This document shows positions 9,354 to 18,569 of a stretch of DNA of 24,595 bases, in pieces. This DNA comes from Suillus spraguei (Eukaryota; Basidiomycota; Agaricomycetes; Boletales; Suillaceae). The DNA lies in NCBI GenBank assembly GCA_016800925.1, contig JABCPU010000835.1, forward strand, positions 1 to 24,595, read 5' to 3'. Positions within the stretch are counted from its first letter, which is position 1. Every line of letters begins with the position of its first letter. The notes below the pieces were generated by a model, which ran no database searches, had not been told where the DNA came from, and saw nothing but the letters and a program-made list of their open reading frames with translations. The position numbers and the translations under genes are program-made.

Positions 9354-9827
9354 TGTTACGAACTGGGGTGGCGTCACCAGCGACAGTGAAAAGACACAGG
9401 CGGTCTGCTGGGAAGTTCTACAATGTCCAAAAGAGGACAAGGTGAAAGTACAAGGAACGCGTTCCGAGTACGATCAAGGGTCTGGCCTCAAGGATAAGTC
9501 CAAGAGGTTCTACGAGAATAGAGACTAAGGCTAAGGAGTGCTTAGACTTAGAGACGATTCAAGACGACTTAGGTTGGAGACCTAAGCGAAGGAGATTCCA
9601 GGTAAAACCCAGTAAGATTAAAGTAGTGAATCTACTACAAGTACACTGTGCTTAAATAGGCCAATATGTGCGCACAGACCAACAGAGACGTGAGAATGTA
9701 AGTGCGTATCCAAAGAAGGAAGGCAACTATGGTACAGATGCGTTGAGCATATGAGTCGGAATCGTGTTACGTAATATACAAGGTAAATGAAGTAAGAAAA
9801 TGAATAGGGGCACGTACGATTGTAACA
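9354..9827 (-). repeat. Element B 5' LTR (474 bp)
   Basis: TGTTACGAACTGG ... GATTGTAACA, followed by the TSD GAAGA (9828-9832). It contains TATA, predicted start and a stem-loop (CTTAGGT TGGAG ACCTAAG, 9568-9586). Confidence 0.95.
9624..9658 (-). promoter_or_regulatory. Element B promoter: TATTTAA box and predicted start site
   Basis: TATTTAA lies at 9658-9652 on the minus strand. The segment complementary to the primer site starts at 9624, 34 nt downstream, where a TATA-directed start would fall. From 9624 to the gag ATG at 9153 there is no AUG. Confidence 0.65.
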
Positions 9828-9832
9828 GAAGA
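9828..9832. repeat. Target-site duplication GAAGA, right copy (element B)
   Basis: Identical to 2950-2954. In A it is the TCTTC that completes HVF in the integrase, so the A frame reads through cleanly when B and one copy are removed. Confidence 0.92.
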
Positions 9833-12700
9833 CATGGAGGAGAAATAGGCGGGCGAGATCAGGAGAAGTGATGGTGTCGTGGGTCGGGACGAATATGGCT
9901 TGCTTGGATAAACGATCTATGATGACGAGGATGGCTGTAAAGCCGGATGAGTCCGGAAGTTGTTCAATGAAATCCATAGAGATGGAATTCCATGGTTTTT
10001 CTGGGACGGGAAGTTGCTTGAGTAGACCGTAGGGCTTATGTCTCGGAACTTTGGCTCGGGCGCAGGATGTGCAAGATCTGACATACTCTTTGACAAAGGC
10101 CCGTACTCCGGGCCAGGTATAGTTGTGTCGGATGAGCTCGAGAGTGCGATTCTGTCCGAAATGTCCGGATAGGGGTGGTCATGGCAATTCCGGAGGATGC
10201 GAAGTCGTAGATCATTGGTATCCGGAACGTAGATGCGGTTGTCACAACAAAGGAATCCACCATCGTCTATTGTCCATCTCAGATCTGAGGGAACCGGAAA
10301 ATGTGTTTGTGCAATGGGGTCATTAGGGAGTGCTATCAGAATGTCTTTCCGGAGGTGTTCGGTGTCCATAAGAACAGCTGCTCTAAGGACCGGAGTTGCT
10401 AAAATGGAAGCTCGTAGGGACGAAGCTAATTGTTCCGAAGCAAATATTGGACGGAGGTTGTGAGGGTTAATCTGAGTGTAGTCCTTATCCCCCTCTTTAG
10501 GGTAGACGTCCCATCGTCTAGTGAGGGAATCTGGCTTGACTCCAAGTCTTCCAGGACGGTAACGGATAACGAGGTTGAACTGATGGAGGAACTCGGACCA
10601 GCGGGCCTGACGACGGGATAGCAGTTTGGTGGTAGAGAAATACTCAAGGTTCTTGTGGTCCGTGACAACATCTATAGGCTCGGACGAGCCTTCTAGGTAA
10701 TGGCGCCAGGTTCGGAACGCAGCATAGATGGCTAGTAGTTCCTTATCATGGACGTCATAGTTGAGTTCTGCACCGGACAGTGTCCGGGAGTAAAATGCCA
10801 CCGGACGAAGTTCCGAGTCTGGGCACACAATGGATAGTATTCCAGCGATAGCATAATCCGAGGCATCAGTTTCCACAACTATAGGAACATTCGGAATCCA
10901 ATGCGTAAGCACCGGAGCGGACGTGAAGGCTTTCTTGAGTGCGTTAAATGACTTCCGGCATTCCTCGGAAAAGTCCCAAGTGACGCCCTTGCGAGTGAGT
11001 CGAGTAAGGGGAACCACGATATCCGAGTAGTTGAAGATGAAGCGACGATAGAAATTAGCGAATCTGAGGAAAGATTGGATGTCCTTGACTTTCCGAGGCT
11101 CTGGCCAGTCTATAATGGACTGGATTTTCTCGGACGACATTGTCAAGCCATCCGGAGATAGGAGGTAACCAAGATACTCGACAGAGGAGGAGTGGAATTC
11201 GCATTTCTCGGGTTTGGCATATAGTCGGTGTTTACGGAGACGTCGTAAAACTTCTCAGACATGTTCCTTATGACTTGCAAGGTCTTGGGAATAGATAAGG
11301 ATGTCATCCAGATATACAACAACACATACGTCCAGCATATCGGCAAACACGTTATTGACAAAGCGCTGGAAAGCTGCCGGAGCATTCGTGAGGCCTTCCG
11401 GCATCACCAACCATTCATAGGAGCCATAGCGCGTACGGAAGGAAGTCTTCCACTCGTCTCCTTCTGTTATCCGGACGAGGTGATATGCAGATCGGAGATC
11501 AATTTTGGTATAAACTTTAGCGCGGCTCGGGGAGTCAAGAAGGTCGGCAATGAGGGGTAACGGATATCGGTCTTTCTTGGTGATGTGGTTAAGGCCGCGG
11601 AAATCCACACAAAGGCGGAGGGATCCATCCTTCTTTTTGACAAATAGGACGGGGGCTCCGTGGGGAGAAGATGAGGAGCGGAGAAGTCCGGACGAGATGT
11701 TTTCATCAAGGAACTTCCGAAGGGCCTCAAGCTCTACCAGAGAAAGAGAGTATATGGTTCCGAGAGGCGGACTAGCCCCTTCTTCCAACTCAATCTTGAG
11801 ATCGTAGGGTCGATGTGGGGGAAGTTGTCTGGCTTTGCCTTTGTCGAAGACATCCACGAATTCATGGTAGTCGGAAGGGATTCTGGAGAGGTCTGGAGGA
11901 TCGGATGATACGGATGCGGATCGAAGGTTTGCTTCGGAGGGACGGAGGTGGATGCTGAACTGAGTAGATCCTTCTAACTTGCAGGCACGGCAAAAGGCCA
12001 CTGCGTTTATCAACGATATGTTAGGGACTGGGGTACCAGCGGAGGGTTCGGATTTGGTCAGAGGCAGAGTCTCCGCCACGGATGGGATGCTCTGATGCGA
12101 CGGAGATTTTGGAGGGGAGGAATCTTCCTTGGGTGGAATACCCGAAGGTAACAGAGGTGTCGGATTGGATTTTCCTGCCATGGTCGGTGTGTCCGGAGGC
12201 AGCGGTGATGCGGATGGGGTTAATGGCACTCCTTGTTCAGTAGTTCGGAACTCGATGCTGCCCAATACCCAGTCAATCAACGGATTGTGTCAGGTGAGCC
12301 AGCTATATCCGAGAACGATATAACATGAGGAATCCAAAGGGGTGACGTAGAACGTGTCGGAAGTGATTACACCGGAGGAGAATCGGACGGATAAGTTTAT
12401 GGCTTCGACAATATTGTTATTGCATGTACCATCAAATAAACGGAGTGGAAGCGGAGGAATCTGATAGGTAGGAATTTTATGTTCTCGGACGAAATCAGTG
12501 TCTATGAAGCAGTGGGAGGAACCACAGTCTATGAGGGCCGGAAAGTCAGATATATTGGAGAAAGATGGAAGAGAGACATATGGACACAGAGAGTTCGGAT
12601 CAGGAAGAGTTACTGCGTTGAGTCGTAGTTCCATTGCACGGGTTGGGCCAACGCGACCCTCATCCCGTACGGAGTCAGGAGGGTTGCGGACTAATTTTTT
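9833..12700 (-). pseudogene. pol: Element A pol, 5' part: protease, RT, RNase H, integrase N-terminal half
   Basis: The -1 frame after the gag slip site is open to an in-frame ATG at 12634. Protease active site LIDCGSSHCF (DCGS). Then RT with [10 protein letters not shown] and the catalytic box [10 protein letters not shown], RNase H with VETDASDYA, the integrase HHCC region (CHDHP ... SCTSCARAK) and the first catalytic Asp (SMDFIEQL). Breaks: TGA at 12290-12292 (SWLT*HNPLIDW, where the family has Arg), TGA at 11255-11257 (KEHV*EVLRRLR, again an expected Arg), and a one-base loss near 10170-10175 that shifts the frame within the integrase zinc-binding region. It ends at the B insertion. All motifs otherwise look intact. 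Confidence 0.92.
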
Positions 12701-13983
12701 GCCTCATCCGAGGCTTCCGGTTCCGTTTCCGGAGTGAGCACAGTGGTGCGGCCTTTGGCAGCGCACGAAGTGGATTTGGTGCATTCCCGGGTAGTGTGAC
12801 CAGGTCCGCCGCAGAACATACAGAGCCTTTTGTCAAAATGTCTCTGACGCTCCTGGGTGGTTAGCTTTCCGTCTGTACCAACAACACTAGGGAGATCCGA
12901 AACTTTCGGGGTAGAGGATGTTGTGGAGTATGTGGGTTTATTGAATTTGGGCGTATCGGATCCGGATGAGTTGGAGTTCGTCCGGTCGGATGTTGACTGC
13001 CTGGGAGGATTGGAAGAGGTGGTTCTACTCTCTCGGGTGACTTCGCCCCTCCGTTCCCAGTAACGGGCGTCGATGGTCTGGGCGAGAGTCTTGAACTCCG
13101 AAAGGGTAGTGGGCTTACCCATGTGACTAATCTCATCTTTGATTCGGGCCGGAAGTCCATTGTAGAATTGGCGTCGTAGGGCTCCGTCTCCCCATTCGCG
13201 TACTTGGGAGGCAAGTCGCTGGAATTCTACAACGTACTTGTTGATGCGTTGTCCGTCACGCATGTGGAGTTGTTCTAACTGCATCTCTGCGTCTCCGGAG
13301 GGATTGTGTGGTCCGAAATTGGTTTGGAGCTCGAGCATGAACTCGGAGTAGTCATCCATCCAGTCCGGACGGTTGCTATATCCGTCCGAAAGGAGGTCCG
13401 GTTCAAACCACTCGAGAGCCATACCCTTAAGGTAGGATTGGGCGAAATTGACTTTAGCGCGTCCGGAACGGAAAGCGCTAGGTTTGCTCTGGAAGTTGAG
13501 CTCACATTGGACGAAGAATGCCCGGAGCTTGCGAGGTTCGGACCCATCGAAGGTATCTGGCTCACGGACTTTGACTTTGCTATCATCCGAGGTGGGGGTG
13601 CGACGGCTACTGCGAGCGAGGTGGTTAATGGCTACGGATAGTTGGGCTAGGACCCGGTCCTGAGGGTTTAGGTGGATTTTATCTTCTTCGTCATCCAGGT
13701 CCTCATTGTCCGGATCATCAACTTCATCATCTGGTAGGTTACTGCGCAGCTCATCATCAAAGCGAATGGTCGGGCGCGAATTGGAGTCTGGGTTATCCGG
13801 GTTCCGAGTTGGTGTTATCGGATCCGGTCTGGCTTGACGGGCGGAGATACTTTGACCTATGTCGCTCATGCTTGCACGGCGTTGAGAGAAACTGGTAAAT
13901 GTTTGGACGATGGGTGTGGGATCTCGTTGGATCGGACCAAGTCCGGCTCCTCGGAGTGTGTTCTGAGCTTTACGGGGAGGCAT
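12691..13983 (-). CDS. gag: Element A Gag (430 aa)
   Basis: Intact Gag. The ATG at 13981-13983 lies only 45 bp inside the 5' LTR. Features: disordered basic N-terminus; acidic stretch ~residues 90-105; Retrotrans_gag-like helical core (KLRAFFVQCELNF, ALEWFEP) at ~150-300; Ser/Thr/Asn-rich linker; CCHC knuckle CMFCGGPGHTTREC near residue 395. It ends TAG (12691-12693) directly after A AAA AAT. By family knowledge it forms the particle shell and packages the RNA. No relation in sequence to Gag of B/C beyond the fold-level pattern. Confidence 0.93.
   Translation of the reverse strand: MPPRKAQNTLRGAGLGPIQRDPTPIVQTFTSFSQRRASMSDIGQSISARQARPDPITPTRNPDNPDSNSRPTIRFDDELRSNLPDDEVDDPDNEDLDDEEDKIHLNPQDRVLAQLSVAINHLARSSRRTPTSDDSKVKVREPDTFDGSEPRKLRAFFVQCELNFQSKPSAFRSGRAKVNFAQSYLKGMALEWFEPDLLSDGYSNRPDWMDDYSEFMLELQTNFGPHNPSGDAEMQLEQLHMRDGQRINKYVVEFQRLASQVREWGDGALRRQFYNGLPARIKDEISHMGKPTTLSEFKTLAQTIDARYWERRGEVTRESRTTSSNPPRQSTSDRTNSNSSGSDTPKFNKPTYSTTSSTPKVSDLPSVVGTDGKLTTQERQRHFDKRLCMFCGGPGHTTRECTKSTSCAAKGRTTVLTPETEPEASDEAKN
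12694..12700 (-). promoter_or_regulatory. Putative -1 frameshift heptamer, gag-pol of A
   Basis: Gag codons end GCA AAA AAT TAG, so A AAA AAT is in the correct X XXY YYZ register right before the stop. The -1 frame is open from here (AAA TTA GTC CGC ...) through the protease ATG, and is closed by TGA a few codons upstream. A slip at this site is therefore the only frame-based way to make Gag-Pol. Confidence 0.7.
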
Positions 13984-14015
13984 GGGATGGTTGCTAAGTT
14001 ACTCGGAAAGGTTTG

Positions 14016-14026
14016 AGTTTGAATAT
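14016..14026 (-). promoter_or_regulatory. Element A self-priming primer-binding site
   Basis: ATATTCAAACT on the minus strand, two bases inside the 5' LTR. It pairs 10 of 11 with AGTTCGAATAT at 14392-14382, the predicted RNA 5' end. The single mismatch (C opposite A) is at a CpG/TpG position. No tRNA-type TGG site is seen. Confidence 0.62.
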
Positions 14027-14028
14027 AC

Positions 14029-14773
14029 TGTTAAGACTGTACTCAAGGGTAGAGAGATCCGAAGGGCTTTGGCCTCAGTTCGTACACTGTGCCCCTTTCT
14101 CGAGTAATGCCCCTTATTTCAGGGAGGAGTTATTCATCTGAAGACCCGGAAGGGGTTGCACAACGGATCCGGGTGTCCGAAGGTAATTCGGAACGTAAGG
14201 AGAGGACAGAGATTAAGGCTAGTTTCGGAACGAGTTCCTAACTAGAAACTAACGGTGATGGACTATCCGAAGATAGAGTCGGAGGTATAGACTATAGGAG
14301 TCAATCCTAAGTCTCGGAAGGTGACTTAAAGCGGAGAGTGGCTTAAGTCCGGAGGAGGCAGAATGAGTAGAATCTAAGATGATATTCGAACTAAGGTTCT
14401 ACGGAGATCTACAAGTGGTTTATATACAGTAAGTATCTAAGATGGATAATTAGCAAGTCCGGGACCGAGGGCTATGTACGAAGTGTAACGGAAGTCTATT
14501 AGTTATTGCACAGCGGATCAGTAAGCATGAATCAGAAATGAACACAGGAAACGGATCAGTAACACAGGACGGAAATATAAACAGCCGGAGTACTGGTAGT
14601 AGGAGAAATGATGAAAGGAGATAAACGCAGATGTTCACCAGGGAGTCACGGTGCGAGAAGTGAGTACATTCGGAAGGGTGGTCCGGACAGGATCTGTGGA
14701 CCGGATGGATATGGAAACGATCGGATCTGGACGGATATGATCAGATCTGAGATTAGAAGTATGGTATATGACA
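14029..14773 (-). repeat. Element A 5' LTR (745 bp)
   Basis: TGTTAAGACTG ... ATATGACA followed by GAGGG (14774-14778), the second TSD copy. It has about 22 extra bases near 14714-14740 and lacks about 24 near 14185 compared with the 3' LTR. Confidence 0.94.
14392..14426 (-). promoter_or_regulatory. Element A promoter: TATATAA box and predicted start site
   Basis: TATATAA at 14426-14420 on the minus strand, with the primer-complementary segment starting at 14392, 34 nt downstream. The leader to the gag ATG is 408 nt and holds a single AUG (14135-14137). The other LTR has CGT there, so that AUG is a recent CpG change. Confidence 0.6.
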
Positions 14774-14778
14774 GAGGG

Positions 14779-15221
14779 AGGACTAGTGTTTCAGCAGCCC
14801 AATCTATACTTGGGTGCATTGCGCATAGCCATGGAATTCCCAGAAGAATTTGATCTCTTCTTCCTAGTTTGGTAATATTGAATTTTCCATACATGGTTCG
14901 TTCATCAATTTTGACCACCAGGAGACAGTAGTGCATGATCGGTCCTCCTTTGATAAGAGTTCCATCCGCTGTAGTAACTCGAAATGGTGTCTTGAGTTTT
15001 CGTTGTGTGATTTGATGGAGTTTCACAAACTCTTCAGAGATGAATGTTCCGGCCGCGCCTGAATCAATCACAGCGGTGGTGTCGACGGATTTTAAGCGAG
15101 TATGTGAGTGGAGGGTTATAGGGACATGAAGTTCTTTTCTTTCACCTACAGCGCGTACAAGTCTTAGTAATACATTGGGAGAAACATACGTCGAGTCTTT
15201 GTTTCTCCAAGTCAAAAATCC
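14779..15221 (-). CDS. pol: Element C pol N-terminus: aspartic protease (cut by element A)
   Basis: -1 frame relative to gag, open from the slip site to the A insertion. The protease motif is VIDSGAAGTF and the domain is followed by LLGIPWL, the flap-like C-terminal part of this protease type. The codon that is TGA in B (8000) is CGA here (KIDERTMYGK), which shows directly how the B stop arose. The frame is lost at 14779 where A interrupts ETLVL. Confidence 0.88.
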
Positions 15222-16048
15222 GCCACGATCCGCCTTACAGTTTCCTCATCGTCTTCCTCTTCTTTGACTTCGGTTTGTCGGAGTGGGGTCTTCTTCTTTC
15301 TGTCAGGACAGTTATGAATACGATGTCCTGTCTTCTTGCATCCGAAGCATTGTCCCTTCTTCATGCATTCGGATCTCTCCATATCGGAGATTCGATCTAT
15401 GACCATTGCATTGGAATCACAGTTCGGAATGTACCGTGCGTTTCCATAGTTCTTTTTCTTTTGTTGTGGAGCATGACGTGTCCTCATGGCTTGAAGGCGA
15501 TGATAGGAATTGTCAATGGAAACGCATTGCAGCACAACGTCTCGAAATACTTCTGAGACGTCCCCTAGTGCGAAAAGCTTTGTAAGGATACCCCAACTCA
15601 GGCCATCTTGGAAGAATTGGATCTTTGTTGCATTATCGGTGATATGAGCCTTGGCTGCAAGTGCCTCGAAATCAGCGATGTAAGTGTGAAGATCTCCACT
15701 TCCTTGTTTGAGATCCCTGAGTTTTGTGAGTGCGGTTCCTTTGGTATCCACTGTGTTGAAGGCTTCTTTGAAGCTTTTCATAAAATCCACCATTGTCCCA
15801 TAACCAACTTTTTGTCCAGAGGTGTCGGTTGATTGAGCATGGTCAAGGAATTGTTCTTTCCAGGATTTGGCATTCCTTTTGGTCATGAAGGATGTTATGA
15901 AAATGATCTTCTGCTTGTCAGTTGTGTAAAGCTTTTCGTTGATATCAAAGTGAAGATTACATGACTGGATAAATTCATGAGAATTGTCGCGATCTCCATC
16001 AAAAGCTTTTGGCTGGCCGATTTTGTATTCGAATTCTTTGGTTGTCAT
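15212..16048 (-). CDS. gag: Element C Gag (278 aa)
   Basis: Intact family II Gag, closely similar to the B copy along its whole length. ATG at 16046-16048. Helical Gag core, CCHC knuckle CFGCKKTGHRIHNC near residue 235, and an acidic tail ending VRRIVADF before TGA. The two intact Gags in copies of different age suggest Gag was recently under selection in this family. Confidence 0.93.
   Translation of the reverse strand: MTTKEFEYKIGQPKAFDGDRDNSHEFIQSCNLHFDINEKLYTTDKQKIIFITSFMTKRNAKSWKEQFLDHAQSTDTSGQKVGYGTMVDFMKSFKEAFNTVDTKGTALTKLRDLKQGSGDLHTYIADFEALAAKAHITDNATKIQFFQDGLSWGILTKLFALGDVSEVFRDVVLQCVSIDNSYHRLQAMRTRHAPQQKKKNYGNARYIPNCDSNAMVIDRISDMERSECMKKGQCFGCKKTGHRIHNCPDRKKKTPLRQTEVKEEEDDEETVRRIVADF
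15215..15221 (-). promoter_or_regulatory. Putative -1 frameshift heptamer, gag-pol of C
   Basis: GCG GAT TTT TGA: the heptamer G GAT TTT is kept although the codon before it (GCG against CAG in B) differs. It directly precedes the gag stop. Confidence 0.63.
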
Positions 16049-16219
16049 ATTTGGTGATTCTTTTGTTGAGTTATGCTTTCTCGGTGCCTACACGCACTGT
16101 CTTGCTGTCCGTTAGGGCTTGTCTTCTGTCAGAGGGCTTCTTCTTGACAATCTGCTCAGCGTATGCATACGCTAGTTCAGGGTTCAGGGTTGAAGACTGG
16201 ATAGTCGACGATCAAGTAG

Positions 16220-16230
16220 ACTTTAATCTT
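16220..16230 (-). promoter_or_regulatory. Element C self-priming primer-binding site
   Basis: AAGATTAAAGT on the minus strand, one base inside the LTR and exactly complementary to 16493-16503 in the LTR. The leader beyond it (16049-16219) resembles that of B but lacks about 17 bases. Confidence 0.73.
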
Positions 16231-16231
16231 T

Positions 16232-16706
16232 TGTTACGAACTGGGGTGGCATCACCAGCGACAGTGAAAAGACACAGACGGTCTGCTGGGAAGTTCTTAC
16301 AATGTCCAGAAGAGGACAAGGTGAAAGTACAAGGAACACGTTCCGAGTACGATCAAGGGTTTGGCCTCAAAGACAAGTCTAAGAGGTTCTACAAGAATAG
16401 AGACTAAGGCTAAGGAGTGCTTAGACTTAGAGACGATTCAAGACGACTTAGGTTGGAGACCTAAGCGAAGGAGATTCCAGGTAAAACCCAGTAAGATTAA
16501 AGTAGGGAATCTACTACAAATACACTGTGCTTAAATAGGCCAATATGTGCACACAGACCAAGTAACCGTGAGAACGTAACTGCGTATCCTAGTAAGGAAG
16601 GCATGTATTGTACAAATGTGTTGAGCATATGAGTCAGAGTCATGTGACATGATATACAAGTAAGGAAACAAAGGGAGAATGAATAGGGGCACGTACAATT
16701 GTAACA
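16232..16706 (-). repeat. Element C 5' LTR (475 bp)
   Basis: TGTTACGAACTGG ... CAATTGTAACA, same type as the B and D LTRs. TATTTAA at 16537-16531 and predicted start at 16503 (34 nt apart). Two AUGs in the leader (16166-16168 and 16250-16252) are absent from B at CpG positions. Confidence 0.94.
16503..16537 (-). promoter_or_regulatory. Element C promoter: TATTTAA box and predicted start site
   Basis: Same spacing as in B: TATTTAA on the minus strand (16537-16531), then ACTTTAATCTT starting at 16503. Confidence 0.6.
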
Positions 16707-17924
16707 ACCGCAGGACATCCCAGTAGATTCAAAACTGAAGAACTCATCAAACGAGAAGCCTGGTGGCCCGCTATGGGCTCTTATATTTGGAAATATGTAG
16801 AGGGTTGCGCCCTTTGTCAGCAAATGAAAGCGGGTACACATCCTGTTCGACCTCCGCTTACTCCGATCCCCTCATCTGCAACTCGACCTTTTTCTCAGGT
16901 CTCCATCGATCTTATCACTGACCTTCCCATCTTTGGAGGCTTTGACAGTATCATGGTCGTGGTAGACCATGGCCTTATGAAGGGGGTAATTATTATCCCT
17001 TGTTTGAAAACCATCACCTCAGAAGGCGTTGCCAAGTTATTCCTGAAAAACATCTATCGCCAATTTGGACTCCATGACAAAGTCATCTCAGATCGTGGTC
17101 CACAGTTCCTCTCTCATTTCTCAAAAGAACTTGCCCGACTTCTTGACTACGTCATCGCCCCATCCACAGCATATCACCCTCAGACCGATGGTCAAACGGA
17201 GTGACTCAATCAAGAGCTAGAAACATACCTGCGCATCTATGTCGCAATAACCCTGAAGATTGGATAGAACACCTACCAATCACCAAATTTGTCCACAACC
17301 ACCGAAAACACGATGCAAGGAATGCATCACCCTTTTACCTAATGATGGGATACGAACCACATGCCATCCCTCATCTGATCCCGACTCATCTGTCCCGCAG
17401 CAGAAGATTGAGTACGATCTCTGCAAAAGATAAGAGAAGAAGCAATCGCCTGTCACAATATTGTGATGCAAACAATGGCCAAACGATCCCGAGGAGAGAA
17501 GTACACTCCATGGAAGATTGGAGACAAGGTCTGGCTGTCAGCAGCTAATCTTAGACTAAAACTCCCATCATGGAAGCTCGCACCAAAACGATATGGACCA
17601 TTCCCTATCATTGCAGTTCTGTCGCCAATCATGTTTACACTCAAACTTCCTCAGCAATGGAAGATCCACCCCACGTTCCATGCTTTGGTCTTATCATCAT
17701 ATAGCAAAAACGATGTACACGGCCCGAACTTCTTAGAACCCCCACCCAACATCATCGAAGAAGAAGAAGAATATGAAGTTGAAGCAATTCTTTCTCACAA
17801 AGGCACCGGCAGTCGCCAAAGATACCTCGTGACATGGAAAGGATACTCATCAGGAGATAATGAATGGCTTCTGGAAGGAAACCTGAAGAACTCCACTCGA
17901 ATCCTGAACGCTTATAAGAAGTGA
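16707..17924 (+). pseudogene. pol: Element E pol: integrase and chromodomain
   Basis: Homologous to B pol from TAGHPSRFK onward. Catalytic residues: Asp in SIDLITDLP, Asp in SDRGPQFL, Glu in DGQTE. Then come the GPF module (RYGPFPIIAV) and the chromodomain missing from B (EEEYEVEAIL ... YLVTWKGYSSGDNEWLL), with Tyr, Trp and Tyr of the aromatic cage. Breaks: TGA at 17202-17204 (expected Arg), a one-base loss near 17240, two further one-base losses near 17381 and 17396, and TGA at 17409-17411 where B has CGA. The last part (17463-17924) is open, ending in the natural TGA after NAYKK. Confidence 0.9.
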
Positions 17925-17987
17925 AATTCACTCTGAGTATCTTGACAATCAATCGTACACACAATCAATCAACTGAAATCATCTAAA

Positions 17988-18095
17988 CATGTCTCAATCA
18001 TCCACGTCTCGAGTCTCGTGAACTCATCACCATTTGCACTCCCCGAAACCCCAGAACAAATCCAGTCTATGTGGGAGGCTGTAATCCTTGATCAA
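17988..18095 (+). pseudogene. Start of family II third ORF in element E (cut by F)
   Basis: An ATG at 17988, 63 bp after the pol stop, opens a frame that meets TGA after ten codons. A neighbouring frame is open from there to the F insertion and reads like coding sequence (SSPFALPETPEQIQSMWEAV). I infer that this is the N-terminus of the ORF whose C-terminus is seen in D, now frameshifted. The two pieces do not overlap, so the link is by position only. The 63 bp before it show no feature. Confidence 0.45.
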
Positions 18096-18569
18096 TGTCA
18101 CAACCCACAAACGAATTAATGCAAGGGTAAAGACTAGGACTCAAACTAAGGTTATCACAAAAGGAAAAAGGAGCAAGGACGTCTTGGATTGCTACAGTTG
18201 TAGATACAAGAGGTTTGAACTAAAGAACTACTACAGCAAAACTAGCTAACTATATACACATATTGAAACTGAGATGTAAACTGAGTTTCAAACTACTAGC
18301 CAATCATAAAATAGAAACAAGAATCGTACGATGTGATAGTTGTGACATTGTTATGACATCATATTCTAGAAGGTTCTAAGATCACGTGATACTATCTTAT
18401 CTTATCTTATCCGATAGCATCATAAAAGATCTCTTCATCTTCATCAGGAAGTTCAGTTATAGAAGCGGATATGGGAATTTCGATAGGATTTGGGTTTGTC
18501 TTAGCGCTGGGTTAGATGCTTTAGGGAAATTGAGAAAAGAGTAATGATTTGTATTTGGAATTCGTGACA
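18096..18569 (-). repeat. Element F 3' LTR (474 bp)
   Basis: TGTCACAACCCAC ... AATTCGTGACA, repeated at 24134. It contains TATATA (18251-18256), the predicted start at 18221, and a short TATCT-type microsatellite near 18396-18410 that differs in length from the other LTR. Confidence 0.94.

Larger units (their letters stand above)
2955..9827 (-). mobile_element. Element B: family II chromovirus inserted in A integrase
   Basis: A minus-strand element flanked by GAAGA. The right (5') LTR is complete at 9354-9827. Gag is intact, and pol is broken by a TGA, a one-base frameshift and a second stop. Its left (3') end is abnormal. Only 130 bp of its own 3' LTR remain (2955-3084), and the pol 3' end, chromodomain and polypurine tract have been replaced by the plus-strand remnant D (3085-4470). 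The retained left LTR piece differs from the right LTR at one base by eye, so B is a young insertion. Confidence 0.93.
12..14773 (-). mobile_element. Element A: Ty3/gypsy chromovirus (family I), split by element B
   Basis: This is a complete LTR retrotransposon in minus orientation, about 7.9 kb once the nested element B and one TSD copy are subtracted. The order on the minus strand is 5' LTR (14029-14773), self-priming site, gag, pol (protease, RT, RNase H, integrase, chromodomain), an antisense extra gene, polypurine tract and 3' LTR (12-754). Both ends are TG...CA with GAGGG flanks at 7-11 and 14774-14778. Pol carries two TGA stops and one frameshift besides the B insertion, so this copy cannot move by itself. 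By eye the two LTRs show about 17 single-base differences plus two indels, so the insertion is not recent. Confidence 0.95.
14774..16706 (-). mobile_element. Element C: family II copy, 5' half (LTR, gag, protease)
   Basis: This is the host of element A. Minus orientation; the 5' LTR at 16232-16706 is followed by 16707-16711 ACCGC, the presumed TSD whose partner is outside the window. Gag and the protease region are open. Its remainder continues at positions 1-11 and leftward. It is inserted in element E, a member of the same family in opposite orientation. Confidence 0.9.
16707..18095 (+). mobile_element. Element E: family II copy, plus strand, 3' fragment
   Basis: The oldest layer here. It begins inside the integrase zinc-binding region, where C entered, and runs through the rest of pol and the start of the third ORF until F enters at 18096. 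Its 5' part lies left of the window and its 3' end right of it. Pol is decayed by several frameshifts and stops. Confidence 0.88.

Noticed and set aside
9618..9826. Extension of A integrase into the B LTR
   Set aside because: The frame past 9828 reads LTR sequence; the true continuation is at 2954.
13306..13663. Plus-strand frames opposite A gag
   Set aside because: Gag has clear domains on the other strand; these are shadows.
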